DNA of 64,000 nucleotides from Paenibacillus mangrovi (GCF_022898935.1 NZ_JALIRP010000004.1:1-64000); one strand, 5' to 3'; shown: positions 8,504 to 18,307, numbered from the stretch's first letter. Made by a program: numbers and translations. Notes: generated by a model not told the origin, from the sequence alone.

Positions 8504-8710
8504 TATGTAAAAGGACAGCACATCTATATTCCGCAAACTGAACGTCAAAACTGGGGAACTTCAACTGGGATACGGGATGAAATGGGACAACGAAATGAGG
8601 AAATATTCAGAAAATACTGTGGAGGATTAACCATAGCGGCACTGGCTGAAATTTTCAATTTAAGTGAGGAACGAATTAGAGGGATAGTTTATGAAAGACA
8701 AAGTGACTAG
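8501..8710 (+). pseudogene. CD3324-family helix-turn-helix protein, 5'-truncated
   Basis: About 69 codons ending at TAG 8708-8710, with no start codon. The product (YVKGQHIYIPQTERQNWG, then RDEMGQRNEEIFRKY and LAEIFNLSEERIRGIVYERQ) matches the C-terminal three quarters of the CD3324/Mor-like small HTH family. These proteins usually have about 85-90 residues. The first 20 or so residues are replaced by the repeat arm. Confidence 0.6.
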
Positions 8711-8800
8711 GGGATGGTTGGGATGCTGATGAAAAAGGCAGCACCTATTATTTGGGTACATTTTTATTGTGATTTTGGATATAGAGACAGTCTATGTTAC

Positions 8801-8898
8801 GCTAACGGGACACAATAGCTTAGTAAATAACTAAAACGCGGCTGCCGGCATGGATCGGCAGCCGCGTTGTGCTAACGGGCAGGTTAATTAAACAATTC
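8801..8898 (+). repeat. Compound intergenic repeat with a perfect 13-bp hairpin
   Basis: The left arm GCTAACGGGACACAATAGC is at 8801 and the right arm GCTAACGGGCAGGTTAATT at 8871, 70 bases apart. The spacer stem AACGCGGCTGCCG (8835-8847) pairs perfectly with CGGCAGCCGCGTT (8856-8868). No T run follows the stem. Confidence 0.8.
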
Positions 8899-8917
8899 AA
8901 TTAGAGTACTAATGACT

Positions 8918-9058
8918 TTTTCGCGATTGATTTGGTTTTATCAGATTTTATTGTATGAACAGGTGGTAGACACATTAAAATGTCAGGATTTTATAAAGAT
9001 GTGTCCGTATAATATAAATACTAGACGTATGGAATGACCTATTATTACTTTGAATACC
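8918..9058 (+). repeat. 141-bp exact duplication, copy A (upstream of first GH38 gene)
   Basis: This block is identical, base for base as read by eye, to 21885-22025. It ends 58 bases before the GH38 start and contains AT-rich promoter-like sequence (for example TGTCCGTATAATATAAATAC). Both copies stand directly upstream of genes for the same enzyme superfamily, so it may be a mobile or duplicated promoter region. Confidence 0.9.
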
Positions 9059-9116
9059 CCACAATATGCGGAGATGTTAAGTGAAATACCCATAATTAAT
9101 TATTAAGAGGTGTTTT

Positions 9117-11770
9117 ATGAGAGATCATGATTCAGAGTCCGAATTGGAATGGTCGAACCTGGAAGAGGTCATTGTTGTCTGTAAGACACACTTTGACATA
9201 GGCTATACGCACCGTGTCAAAGAGTTCGTCCACTACATCCGCACCTCCATGATTGATAAGGCAATGGACATCATGGATCAAGGGAAAGAAACACCCCCAG
9301 AGCAACAATTTGCTTGGACGAGCCCTAGCTGGGTCATGTCCAGGGTACTAGATGACTGGGAGGGCCAGACGCCTGAGCGCCAAAAACGCCTCGATGACTA
9401 TGTGAAGTCCGGCCGTTTCAAGTTCCATGCGTTACCGTTCACGCTCGAGTCAGATGCTTGCGAACCGGAGGAAATAGCCCGCGGATTAACATTCGCCTCC
9501 AACCTCAGCCGCAAGTACAGTATGCCTTTGCCCACTTCCAGCAAAATGACCGACGTCCCTTCTCACGGTGGAGCATTGGCGACGGTGCTGGCAAACAGTG
9601 GAGTCAAGTTTATTCACATCGGTTGCAACTGGCCGAGCGGCTATGTCACCACACCAGGACTCTTCTGGTGGGAAGGCCCTGATGGTTCTCGTATCCTGCC
9701 AGCACCTACGGAACTGCCACCGGGCTTAATTGGCCTGAAGAGTGGGGGGAGGGGGAGCCTAACATTGGCCACAACTTTGTCCCCCCTAAAGGTTGGCCAT
9801 ACAAAGTCTGGCCTGCTATTCTTGTCACCCTGGACAACTCCGGACCCCCGTCTGCCGAAGACATAAATAAACTTTTCGAGGAAGCACAGGACAGGCAGCC
9901 TGGTGTCAAGATCCGTATGGGCACGATGGACGATTTCGTAGCATCTATCCTCGCTGACAAACCAGAGCTACCGGTGGTTAGGGGAGAAATGCCTGATTCC
10001 TGGATCCACGGTATAATGTGTGACCCTAAAGGTATTCAGACCTCCCGTACCGTACATCCGCAACTTGCTGCCTCCGAGGCGCTTAACACCCAGCTCGGTA
10101 TATGGGGTGTACCGCAGCCATCAGTGGCCAATGATGTTGCACGCGCTTATGAAAATATCCTGCTCTATGGAGAGCATACCTGGGGTATATCGCCGAACAT
10201 TAAGCAATACGGGGATGACTTTAGTAATGCCGATCCTGAGCTTGTGGCACGTCTTGAAGCTTCATGGGAGGATAAAACTGATTACATACGCACCGCCGCC
10301 AATATTACCAGTACTATTTCTAACGCTAACCTCAAAGCACTTGCCGAAAATGTAAATACAGTTCAAGGCGACATCATTGTGTACAATCCATTACCCTGGA
10401 CTCGTTCAGGGGTTGTTGCAGTAGAGTCAAAAAATGATGTGTTTTCATTGATTGACAATAGTGACGGGGAAGAGATTTTTGGAAAATGGAGTGACAGTCA
10501 GTTTGTCTTCTTTGCCAAAAATGTACCAGCCTGCGGATACAAAACCTATACACACAAAGCAAACACAAAATGCGAACCTGGACCTAGTCAAGCTGGAAAT
10601 AGTCTTGAAAATGAGTTTTTCAAGATTATTCTAGACCCATCCACCGGTTCTATTGCCTCTCTTATTGATAAGCGCTCAGGGCGTGAGTGGGTAGACTCAT
10701 CCGCTACACATAAACTCGGACAATACCACAACGAACGTTTTACCTTTGAACAGACGCTAAACTACACTATGACCTACCAGATGGATCGTGCCAAAGACTG
10801 GCCACATCCTGGTATGCACAAAGGTGGTATGATTTCTGAAAAACAGGTACCGTACCGAGCTGCCTCTTGTGCTAAAGGTATCGTTAGAATGGGGTTGAAC
10901 TCTGCTACCATCGAGTGCCCAGCCGACCCAACCAACCACATGCCGGCTACGGTGCTGAAGATCACTCTAGATGATCACCAGCCGTACATAGACCTTGAGC
11001 TGACAATCCAGAATAAAGAGAAGGATAACTGGCCTGAGGCTGACTGGCTCTGCCTGCCGTTCAAGGTAGCTACGCCTCAGTTCCATGTGCACCGTCAACT
11101 TGGTGTCATGAATCCCGTAACAGACATTCTTCCGGGTGCTAATCGGGACCTATTCTCGGTTGGCCATGGTGTGACCATCACTGACGCCGGAGGCGCCGGC
11201 ATCGCTGTTTGTCCGCTCGACCATCCATTGGTCAGCCTTGACCGTCCCGGATGCTGGAAGTTTTCTAAAGATGCTACTGAGTTTACTCCTAAAGAACCCG
11301 TAGTGTATCTAAATCTCTACAACAATCAGTGGAACACTAATTTCCGCTACTGGTACCCTGGCACCTGGAGTTCGCGTGTTCGCCTTTGGACTTTCGATAC
11401 TAAAATGCCGACTGACGCCGTCATAGCCACACCTGCGCTTGAAGCCCGTAATCCATTAATGGTGACTACAGCTACTGGCATTGGCAAAACTCTACCTGCA
11501 AAACAGACAGGTGTCAGCGTCTCCCGTAAAGGTATACTTTTGACTGCATTCGGACCCAACCCCGATGGAGATGACACTCTTCTGCGCGTATGGGAGCAGG
11601 CCGGTGTCTCTGGTAAACTCACCGTCACCCTACCAGTTTCAGCAAAGTTCTCAACCGCGATGCCGGTCAACCTCCGAGGAGAAAAAGTCGGTGAATTATT
11701 GGAAATTAAGGACAGCCAACTGACGTTTGACCTTAATGGATACGCACCTGCAAGCTTCATTCTCAAATAA
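9117..11770 (+). pseudogene. GH38-type alpha-mannosidase, single frameshift
   Basis: Read through one frame change near 9722-9730, this encodes about 884 residues, a normal length for GH38 alpha-mannosidases. The first part (to 9866 if unshifted) has the metal-binding KTHFDIGYTHR motif and SKMTDVPSHGG with the likely catalytic Asp. After the shift the frame reads WPEEWGEGEPNIGH and continues unbroken into MGTMDDFVASI, the GH38 central and C-terminal beta domains, and the end at 11770. Without repair, the second part could only start at an internal ATG (9917) and would lack the active site. The start at 9117 follows AAGAGGTG. It may be genuine decay or a sequencing error. The product would be cytoplasmic, acting on imported mannosides. 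Confidence 0.85.
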
Positions 11771-11842
11771 CTCCTAGTTTCCAGATGGTACAATATATTT
11801 AGCTTGAAGATACATTGCCGTTATTTTAGATAAATGTTGTTG

Positions 11843-11931
11843 GCCCATGCCTATAGGTATGGGCTTTTCTTGAATTTCGTTTCTTTTGAGTTCATGCTGC
11901 AAAAATGATCATTCACTAACGGGCAGTAGAG
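11843..11931 (+). repeat. Hairpin terminator plus right repeat arm
   Basis: GCCCATGCCTATAGGTATGGGC (arms around 11843-11864), followed by TTTTCTT, would end the GH38 transcript. The arm CTAACGGGCAGTAGAG at 11916-11931 is the same variant as at 7568. No left arm is visible. Confidence 0.65.
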
Positions 11932-12022
11932 TATGATGGATATAAAAATAAATATATTTACAGATAGGAACAATTGTTCTATTGTTGGATATGATTATAT
12001 TACAATAATGGGAGGCTTTGGT

Positions 12023-13204
12023 ATGAAGAAAACAATCGCTTTTTGCTCCAAGTGGTTTGACCATGAATTCGAGTCCATGATCGCTTCGAAGCTAGAAGAA
12101 AAATTTCCACAATTCTTGTTTGCCCACGTACAAGACTCGAGTGAACATACTTCTTTGGAGGCCTGGGAAGCTTGGGAAAAAAATAGAGGGCTTGATATTC
12201 GAATGGATATTAGCGATGAACCGTTTTTTAAGAGCAAGACCTACGATCTTACACCATACTTGAAAAACTCCGGGGTTAGCCTTCAGTTATTTGATCCTGA
12301 TTTACTTAAATCGGTTTCTGATGAACATGGAATATTTGGACTCCCTTTCAGTAGAGGTACAACTTATACGCATGCCCTATTTTACAATGCAAATATATTT
12401 GCCAAGTTTGATGTACCTCCTCCCCAACACGGAATGACATGGGACGAAGTAATCACATTAGCAACGAAAGTAACCGGAACGATTGACGATACCTCATATT
12501 ACGGTTTAGACATAGGCGATTCCGCACTTTTAAAAATGCAGATGGGAATTAGGTTCCTTGATCCTGAAACCCACCAACCTATACTGCGGGAAAGCAATTG
12601 TGAAGAATATTTCCGCATTATAAAAGGTGCTTACGGAATTCCAGGTAATATTCAAGATACCGAAGAGCGCATTTTCATATACGGCAGAGCTTTCCGACGC
12701 AATGGTAATGTTGCAATGTCAATAGACTCCCCTGAAATGTTCACTCGTAAGCTGTCTTTTGAATTAGGTGCCGTAAATTTTCCGCAGATTGATAGTACGC
12801 TTAGGGTGCCGTCACTAAACGATGGAGGTTGGTTTTTAACTTTGCACCCTGAATCCCAACAGAAGGAAGAGGTATTTGAAGTTATAGCTTATTTAGTATC
12901 AGAAGAGTTTCAACTCTATCAGACCAAACTCGGAAGGTTCTCTTCCTTAACTGGTAAGAAATACGAAAAGGAGTACGGACAAGAAACTCCCTCTTTTTCA
13001 GGAATCAACATGGAATGGGTGTTCGGAGGAACCAAAGTTGGTTGGCCGAATCCACAAAGTCCTTATGAGTACATGGTCGGAAGTATTGTTAAGGAAGAAA
13101 TGGAGCGAGCTGTGCGGAAATATACACTTTGGGACGAGGCAATTGAGATCATGGAAAATCGAATTCGTGAGAAACTAACAACTGAACTGCACATAGATGC
13201 TTAA
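12023..13204 (+). CDS. Solute-binding-protein fold without export signal
   Basis: A 393-residue protein with the type-1 extracellular solute-binding fold of sugar ABC systems: start MKKTIAFCSKWFD, then GIFGLPFSRGTTYTHALFYN, and the C-terminal hinge region. It has no signal peptide and no lipobox cysteine. The frame begins where the mature domain of such proteins normally begins, with a good GGGAGG site 7 bases before the ATG. The longer frame from 11933 adds no hydrophobic segment. It stands alone, with no permease genes, next to the GH38 gene. It may be a cytoplasmic sugar sensor or a gene that lost its signal sequence. Confidence 0.78.
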   Translation: MKKTIAFCSKWFDHEFESMIASKLEEKFPQFLFAHVQDSSEHTSLEAWEAWEKNRGLDIRMDISDEPFFKSKTYDLTPYLKNSGVSLQLFDPDLLKSVSDEHGIFGLPFSRGTTYTHALFYNANIFAKFDVPPPQHGMTWDEVITLATKVTGTIDDTSYYGLDIGDSALLKMQMGIRFLDPETHQPILRESNCEEYFRIIKGAYGIPGNIQDTEERIFIYGRAFRRNGNVAMSIDSPEMFTRKLSFELGAVNFPQIDSTLRVPSLNDGGWFLTLHPESQQKEEVFEVIAYLVSEEFQLYQTKLGRFSSLTGKKYEKEYGQETPSFSGINMEWVFGGTKVGWPNPQSPYEYMVGSIVKEEMERAVRKYTLWDEAIEIMENRIREKLTTELHIDA

Positions 13205-13216
13205 TAGCTTTGTTAC

Positions 13217-13292
13217 GCTAACGGGACACGATAGTTGAATGCTTTAAGGTTTCAATAGGGTAGCCTTTTCACAACTAAAGGGCAGAATACCT
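13217..13292 (+). repeat. Compound intergenic repeat, short spacer
   Basis: The left arm GCTAACGGGACACGATAGTT is a perfect consensus copy at 13217. The right arm CAACTAAAGGGCAGAATACC lies at 13272. Spacing is about 57 bases and the hairpin is weak. Confidence 0.75.
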
Positions 13293-13373
13293 AACAAAGA
13301 GATCGTTTACAAACATACAGTTAAATGTTATTTTCTTGTGTGGTAAAATAATCCATAACGTGAAAAGGGGGAT

Positions 13374-13568
13374 GCGGCCAAAAGCATTGAACAACTACAC
13401 GCCAATCTCAAAGCTAGTGGAGTTGAAGTTGAAGAAATCGAAGATAGAGGGCGTTGCCTCGTTGCACTAGCTGAAATCGACCCTTTTTGTATTCTCTTGC
13501 GCCGGCAGCCCCTAATCTTCTTCTCGTCCACATTATCGCTTGTGATTCGGGTTCAAAGCCCCAACTAG
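13374..13568 (+). pseudogene. VOC/glyoxalase-family remnant
   Basis: An open frame without a proper start. It reads SIEQLHANLKASGVEVEEIEDRG and ALAEIDP, close to the second half of glyoxalase-fold proteins (helix, then strand ending in the DPDG motif). It then runs into unrelated sequence to a stop at 13566. Too short to be functional. Confidence 0.4.
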
Positions 13569-13624
13569 CCTAATCACGGTTTAACAAGTAGTGGGATGAA
13601 CAGAATAGCTCACGGGATCTGAGT

Positions 13625-13649
13625 AACACGGGCAGGATAGCTAAATAAT
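13625..13649 (+). repeat. Single right arm of the compound repeat
   Basis: AACACGGGCAGGATAGCTAA is followed by ACGCGAATAC and CATATGGAAT, the same downstream tract that follows the arm at 4617. It lies about 100 bases upstream of the methyltransferase gene. Confidence 0.6.
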
Positions 13650-13745
13650 TACGCGAATACTTCTACATATGGAATGAAATTCGTGAATAAGACGTTAGCT
13701 GAAATTATGTAGAACTTTACAAATCTAACCATGAGGAATGAAAAA

Positions 13746-14495
13746 ATGAAAATTAATAGAGAGTGTATGCTTCGCTATGGTGATGAAGATTTCGATAAAG
13801 ATTATATTAATTGGGGTTTTGACGATGTGGATGAACAAATATTTATAGCAACCCAAATGCTATCTATCTTTGAGCGTCACGGTAGTGACATTATTGATAT
13901 TGCATGCGGCTTGTCTAGATATCATAAAGTATGGTTACAAAATGGATATAATGTAACCGGTATCGATTTATCAGAAACGTTCATTGAACAGTCTAAGCAA
14001 AGTAACCGTGATTTTCCGAACTCGAATTATTTCGTTCAAGACATCAATAATATAAACAATAATAATCAATTTGATATTGCTACATGGATTGATCCCATCG
14101 AAATCACAGCCAAACCTGTTAGAAACATTTTTCAATTATTAAGAAGTGGAGGAGTGTTCATATATGAGATGTGGAACGAAAACTATGGAAAGCATAAACA
14201 CCGATATACTTTCAATAAGACTTGGTCTCTAGAGAATGGAATATATAAGCTAATTCGCCACGAATATAATAATGCAACATCAACAATTGAGCATGAGGAA
14301 ACATATATAAATACAAATACGGATGAGGTAACGATTAAATATATTAATTCACAAACAGTAAGCACCCATTGTACGAGAGAGTTATTAATAGCTGCTGGAT
14401 TTGATAGAATCGAAATGACCACATGGGATGGTAAGCCTTTTGATCCGATTGATGATACAACAAAACGTTTTTTAATGATAGGGCATAAAGACTAA
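13746..14495 (+). CDS. Class I SAM-dependent methyltransferase
   Basis: A 249-residue cytoplasmic enzyme with a Rossmann methyltransferase fold. Motif I is IIDIACGLSRYHKVW (near residue 50), the acidic ribose-binding end of strand 2 is VTGIDLS, and the central DIATWIDP segment stands in for motif IV. The start at 13746 follows GAGGAAT. Its composition is AT-rich relative to the pump and transporter genes, as is its neighbour 14573. The two may be co-transcribed (77-base gap) and share one repeat-bounded unit. The substrate is not evident. Confidence 0.85.
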   Translation: MKINRECMLRYGDEDFDKDYINWGFDDVDEQIFIATQMLSIFERHGSDIIDIACGLSRYHKVWLQNGYNVTGIDLSETFIEQSKQSNRDFPNSNYFVQDINNINNNNQFDIATWIDPIEITAKPVRNIFQLLRSGGVFIYEMWNENYGKHKHRYTFNKTWSLENGIYKLIRHEYNNATSTIEHEETYINTNTDEVTIKYINSQTVSTHCTRELLIAAGFDRIEMTTWDGKPFDPIDDTTKRFLMIGHKD

Positions 14496-14572
14496 TTAGA
14501 TTGTCTACCAATTGAGTCAAAGGGTTATAACTTTTCAATAAAATTTTAGGCTGTTAGTGAGATGGGAGCGAT

Positions 14573-15538
14573 ATGAATATTAACGGTGACCTGATTGAAC
14601 AAGATCAACTACATTGTGCCTTGGAGGAAATATACAACCTTTCTAGGCCCATACAGTGTAATTTTCTAAGAGGAAGTTTTAATGATCATTACTCCATTGA
14701 TGCAAATGGAAGCAGATTTGTTCTAAGGCTTTATAAACATAAAAAAAGCCAAATTAGAACAAATACGGATGTTCGTTTTGAGCTAGATTTTCTGGAGTTT
14801 CTTCACAGTCAGGGGGTACCTGTAGCTTTTCCAATTCGAAGTATTAAAAATGAATCCCTCAACACTGTATATTTCAATAATGAGCTTCGATATATAGCCC
14901 TATTTCATCATGCAGAAGGAAGTCAGATAGGCGATATCAATCTTAGCGATGCAAAGATTTTTGGAAAAATAGTTGCGGCTCTTCATAAGAAAGCTGACCA
15001 ATTCAAAAGTGAATACTCTCGGATTAAGATGGATCAATATTATTTGATAAAGGAGCCGTTAGAAGTTTTGGAAAAGTATATTAGAACCTTAAAGTTATCT
15101 GATATATCTTTTTTCAAAACTTGTGCAAACTTCATGCTTGAACGTATTAATCAACTTCCTATAACCAGCGAGGTTTTTGGGTTAATTCATGGTGACCTAA
15201 ACCCATCAAACATTCACTATAGTCCTGAACACGGATTTAAAATTTTCGATTTCGATCATTGTGCTTACGGGTGGAGGATACATGATTTAGCAGTAATAAG
15301 GCTTTGTTTTGATTACAGCACTTATGAATCAATCTTGAATGGTTATCAATCAGTCAGGCCGCTTAGCTCGATAGAAGAAAAAAGCATCGATGTTTACTCC
15401 GATGTGTTGTTACTTAGAAAGAGTAAAGATATATTAGACATGTTAGAAGTCAATAAAAATTCCAAAGAAGAAAAGACAACGGTTGTTATTAATGCCATAG
15501 AGACATTGCGTATTCTAAACGAAAGATTATTATGCTAA
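14573..15538 (+). CDS. APH-family phosphotransferase (kinase fold)
   Basis: A 321-residue aminoglycoside-phosphotransferase/homoserine-kinase-type small-molecule kinase. The catalytic loop is HGDLNPSNI (residues about 207-215) and the metal-binding motif is IFDFDHC shortly after. The N-lobe strand FVLRLYKHK carries a candidate ATP lysine. The substrate could be an antibiotic, amino alcohol or amino acid; there is not enough to choose. The ATG follows GATGGGAGCGAT. The stop TAA (15536-15538) is supplied by the repeat arm GCTAACGGG, so the repeat abuts the gene end exactly. Confidence 0.85.
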   Translation: MNINGDLIEQDQLHCALEEIYNLSRPIQCNFLRGSFNDHYSIDANGSRFVLRLYKHKKSQIRTNTDVRFELDFLEFLHSQGVPVAFPIRSIKNESLNTVYFNNELRYIALFHHAEGSQIGDINLSDAKIFGKIVAALHKKADQFKSEYSRIKMDQYYLIKEPLEVLEKYIRTLKLSDISFFKTCANFMLERINQLPITSEVFGLIHGDLNPSNIHYSPEHGFKIFDFDHCAYGWRIHDLAVIRLCFDYSTYESILNGYQSVRPLSSIEEKSIDVYSDVLLLRKSKDILDMLEVNKNSKEEKTTVVINAIETLRILNERLLC

Positions 15539-15551
15539 CGGGACACGATAG
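15534..15551 (+). repeat. Left repeat arm that supplies the stop codon of the kinase gene
   Basis: GCTAACGGGACACGATAG is a perfect left arm. Its TAA is the stop codon of the preceding gene. No hairpin or right arm follows before the IS110 remnant. Confidence 0.7.
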
Positions 15552-15632
15552 CATTCCTGTAGAGCGTTAATTATCAGCTTTGCAAAAAAGGTACGATGGG
15601 AGTACGCAACGGGTCATAGCCCTTAAAATCCC

Positions 15633-15833
15633 ATCATCGGTGAGGCGGGGGATTTAAGTAGCTTAGCGCACGGTAATGCTTTGCTGCGTCATGCTGGTTT
15701 TAACCTCGCAGAAGCAAGTTCAGGTAAATGGACAGTGCAGATGAAGATTAGCAAACGCGGGCGCTCTCGCCTCCGACGTTTTATCTTCATGATGACGATG
15801 AGTTTAGTTGCGAACAATCCGAAGTTATTTTAG
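15633..15833 (+). mobile_element. IS110-family transposase, C-terminal remnant
   Basis: The frame reads IIGEAGDLSSLAHGNALLRH, then KISKRGRSRLRRFIF and stops at 15831. This is the transposase_20 domain typical of IS110/IS1111 elements, with no catalytic N-terminal part. The following bases up to about 16020 look like the non-coding end of such an element. Confidence 0.7.
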
Positions 15834-16017
15834 TTGGAATGGCTCGCAACTACAATCCTCCTAAAACGATGCCAATCAAGCTAACAGCTTAACCATACTT
15901 TCCGTTTCATTGTACGAGTTTTGTCATATTCGCGGGATTTCAAAGAAAGCACGGAGTACCGGATGTATTGAACCAAAGGGCACCGACCCGTAACGATAGC
16001 AAGACCGGCCTCCACAA

Positions 16018-16311
16018 ATGTGGGAAGCGAGCCACGAAGAGAACGTCATCTCCAAGATGAATCATGATCTGCATGGAACGATATTTGCTGATTCAGGCAA
16101 TGAGAATCTGAAGCAGATGGTCACGGCATTAATCGAGCGGGTTCACCGCTACTTAAACTTGGTCCATTACAAAATCGACATGAGCGCAGAGATTGCAGAA
16201 CACTGTAAGATCGTGTTAGCTTTGCTCGAGAAGGATACAGAAATAGCCGTAGGGGCTTCCAGAATCCATCTACAGCAGGCTTATCAACGGTTGCGAGACA
16301 ACTTCAAATAA
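16018..16311 (+). pseudogene. GntR/FadR-type regulator, C-terminal FCD domain only
   Basis: The 97 codons match the FCD ligand-binding domain of FadR-subfamily regulators: NHDLHGTIFADSGNENLKQM with a metal-type Asp/His pattern, then a late helix with SRIHLQQAYQRL. The DNA-binding N-terminal 120 or so residues are missing and IS110 sequence lies in their place. The ATG at 16018 has no ribosome site. The intact gene probably controlled the ABC operon that follows. Confidence 0.7.
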
Positions 16312-16337
16312 CGTCCATATTCTTCTTTACACTATAA

Positions 16338-16375
16338 ATCGTGTATGATATTATTCTAAACAAATCATACACGAT
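16338..16375. promoter_or_regulatory. Perfect inverted repeat upstream of the sugar ABC operon
   Basis: ATCGTGTATGAT (16338-16349) and ATCATACACGAT (16364-16375) are perfect inverted 12-mers separated by 14 bases. No T run follows, so an operator is more likely than a terminator. The start of the operon is 44 bases downstream. It could be the target of the GntR-type regulator now reduced to a fragment. Confidence 0.6.
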
Positions 16376-16418
16376 ATATAGTATTGAATACGATTACATA
16401 ATAGCGGAGGGGACGATC

Positions 16419-17339
16419 ATGTTTGTTCGCACAGTGAGTTTGTGGAAAAACATCTATCGGCATTGGCAGCTTTATTGTATCGTGGCATTACCCGTTCTAT
16501 TCCTCATCACGTTTAATTACGTCCCGATGTTCGGCATCCAGATTGCGTTCAAAGAGTTCAACCCCATGCAAGGCATATGGCACAGTCCCTGGGTCGGAGG
16601 GAAGCAGTTCGAGATGTTCTTCGATTCCCCATACTTCTGGCCAATCATCCAAAATACGCTCCTACTTAGCATCTACGCATTATGTATCGGAACTCCAGCC
16701 GCCATTCTACTCGCACTCGCACTCAACGAAGTGAAGAACCAACGCTTTAAGAAAATCGTGCAGATGTTTACGTACGCCCCTTACTTTATTTCCACCGTTG
16801 TGTTAGTCGGCATGATTAACATTATTTTATCCCCCACAACAGGTCTTTACGGTCAACTATCCCATCTCTTCGGCGTAGACAATGTCTATGATATTTTAGG
16901 AGAATCGAAAGCGTTCTCATCACTGTATGCATGGTCTGGCGTTTGGCAGGAGACAGGTTATGGCGCCGTCATTTATCTTGCAGCATTAGCGAACGTGAAT
17001 CCTGAGCTCTATGAAGCTTCCAAAATTGACGGAGCATCCCGCATTCAGAAAATCATACATATCGATTTGCCTGCGATTCGTCCAACGATCATCGTGCTAT
17101 TAATTTTAGCGGTAGGCGGGTTGATGAGCGTGGGATTCGAGAAGGTCTTCCTGCTTCAGAATATGTTGAACCTAAGTACGTCCGAAGTCATATCGACGTA
17201 TGTGTACAAAATCGGGTTGGTGAACACCAACTACAGCTTCGCTGTTGCTGTCGGCTTATTCAACTCCGTTGTTGGGTTCATTCTAATCTTCACAACGAAT
17301 GTGCTCGCTAGAAAATATTCGGATTCGAGTCTGTTCTGA
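16419..17339 (+). CDS. Sugar ABC transporter permease, LplB type
   Basis: A 306-residue inner-membrane permease of the LplB/UgpA group that imports oligosaccharides. Six membrane segments are visible, with the early family stretch FNYVPMFGIQIAFKEFNP and the coupling-helix EAA motif ELYEASKIDGASRIQKIIHIDLP near residue 200. The start at 16419 follows GGAGGGG; an upstream in-frame ATG at 16341 lies inside the inverted repeat and is rejected. Its stop overlaps the next frame. No ATPase gene is present; such systems usually share a housekeeping MsmX-type ATPase. Confidence 0.9.
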   Translation: MFVRTVSLWKNIYRHWQLYCIVALPVLFLITFNYVPMFGIQIAFKEFNPMQGIWHSPWVGGKQFEMFFDSPYFWPIIQNTLLLSIYALCIGTPAAILLALALNEVKNQRFKKIVQMFTYAPYFISTVVLVGMINIILSPTTGLYGQLSHLFGVDNVYDILGESKAFSSLYAWSGVWQETGYGAVIYLAALANVNPELYEASKIDGASRIQKIIHIDLPAIRPTIIVLLILAVGGLMSVGFEKVFLLQNMLNLSTSEVISTYVYKIGLVNTNYSFAVAVGLFNSVVGFILIFTTNVLARKYSDSSLF

Positions 17340-17353
17340 TGAGGGGGATAGCC

Positions 17354-18256
17354 ATGGAGAAAGCCATTCACATTCGCGAGCCTTTGAGCGACCGAGTGAG
17401 CATTGTTGTTATTTATATCTTTCTAAGTATCATTCTACTATGCGTTGCTTACCCCTTAATCTATATTATCAGCTCTTCGTTCAGTTCGTCTGCCGCAGTC
17501 ACCTCCGGTAAAGTATGGTTGTTCCCAGTAGAACCTACGTGGTACGGGTATCAAGCCGTGTTTCAATATCCGCAAATCTGGACGGGTTACCTCAATTCCT
17601 TCATCTATACCGTATCGGGGTCCATCATTAGCGTTGCTCTAACCATTATGATGGCATATCCCTTATCACGAAAGACGTTTATGAGCAGGAAAGTCCTCAT
17701 GTGGGCGCTGTTGTTCGCGATGCTGTTCAGCGGCGGATTAATTCCTTACTATCTCGTTATCAAATCTCTTCATCTGCTCGATACACGTTGGGCCATGATC
17801 CTTCCAGGCGCGCTCAATATCTTCTCGATTATTGTCGCCAAAACATTTTTCCAAAGCTCGATCCCTAATGATTTATATGAAGCCGCTCAGCTCGATGGAT
17901 GCAATGATACGCGTTTCTTAACACATATCGTCCTTCCATTATCCAAGCCAGTCATCGCAGTATTACTGCTCTGGGCTGCCGTGAGCAATTGGAACTCCTA
18001 TTTTAACGCGCTGATCTTCCTGAATAGTGAAAATCTCTACCCGCTGCAGCTCGTGTTGCGTGAAATTCTGGTCTTAAACAATGTCTCGACGAACTCGATT
18101 ATGTTATCTCCAGAACAGCTCAAGCAGTTCGAAGATATGAAGACACTTCTGAAATATTCCGTGATTGTTATCGCAAGCATACCGGTGTTGATTTTGTATC
18201 CGTTTATTCAAAAATACTTCGTCAAAGGGGTGATGGTGGGTTCCATCAAAGAATAA
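17354..18256 (+). CDS. Sugar ABC transporter permease, LplC/YtcP type
   Basis: A 300-residue partner permease with six membrane segments. The EAA loop is DLYEAAQLDGCNDTRFLTHIVLP, and the C-terminus is YPFIQKYFVKGVMVGSIKE, the closing signature of this subfamily. The start at 17354 is preferred over 17339 because GAGGGGG lies eight bases before it; 17339 overlaps the previous stop. Pairs with the upstream permease and the lipoprotein downstream. Confidence 0.9.
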   Translation: MEKAIHIREPLSDRVSIVVIYIFLSIILLCVAYPLIYIISSSFSSSAAVTSGKVWLFPVEPTWYGYQAVFQYPQIWTGYLNSFIYTVSGSIISVALTIMMAYPLSRKTFMSRKVLMWALLFAMLFSGGLIPYYLVIKSLHLLDTRWAMILPGALNIFSIIVAKTFFQSSIPNDLYEAAQLDGCNDTRFLTHIVLPLSKPVIAVLLLWAAVSNWNSYFNALIFLNSENLYPLQLVLREILVLNNVSTNSIMLSPEQLKQFEDMKTLLKYSVIVIASIPVLILYPFIQKYFVKGVMVGSIKE

Positions 18257-18307
18257 GCACATAGGGTCGTGAGGGTGAAATCCATTTCGAATTTTGGAGG
18301 GGTATGC

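Noticed and set aside
16341..16418. Upstream start for the first permease
   Set aside because: This ATG lies inside the inverted repeat and would add a polar, non-family N-terminus; the ATG at 16419 has a strong ribosome site.
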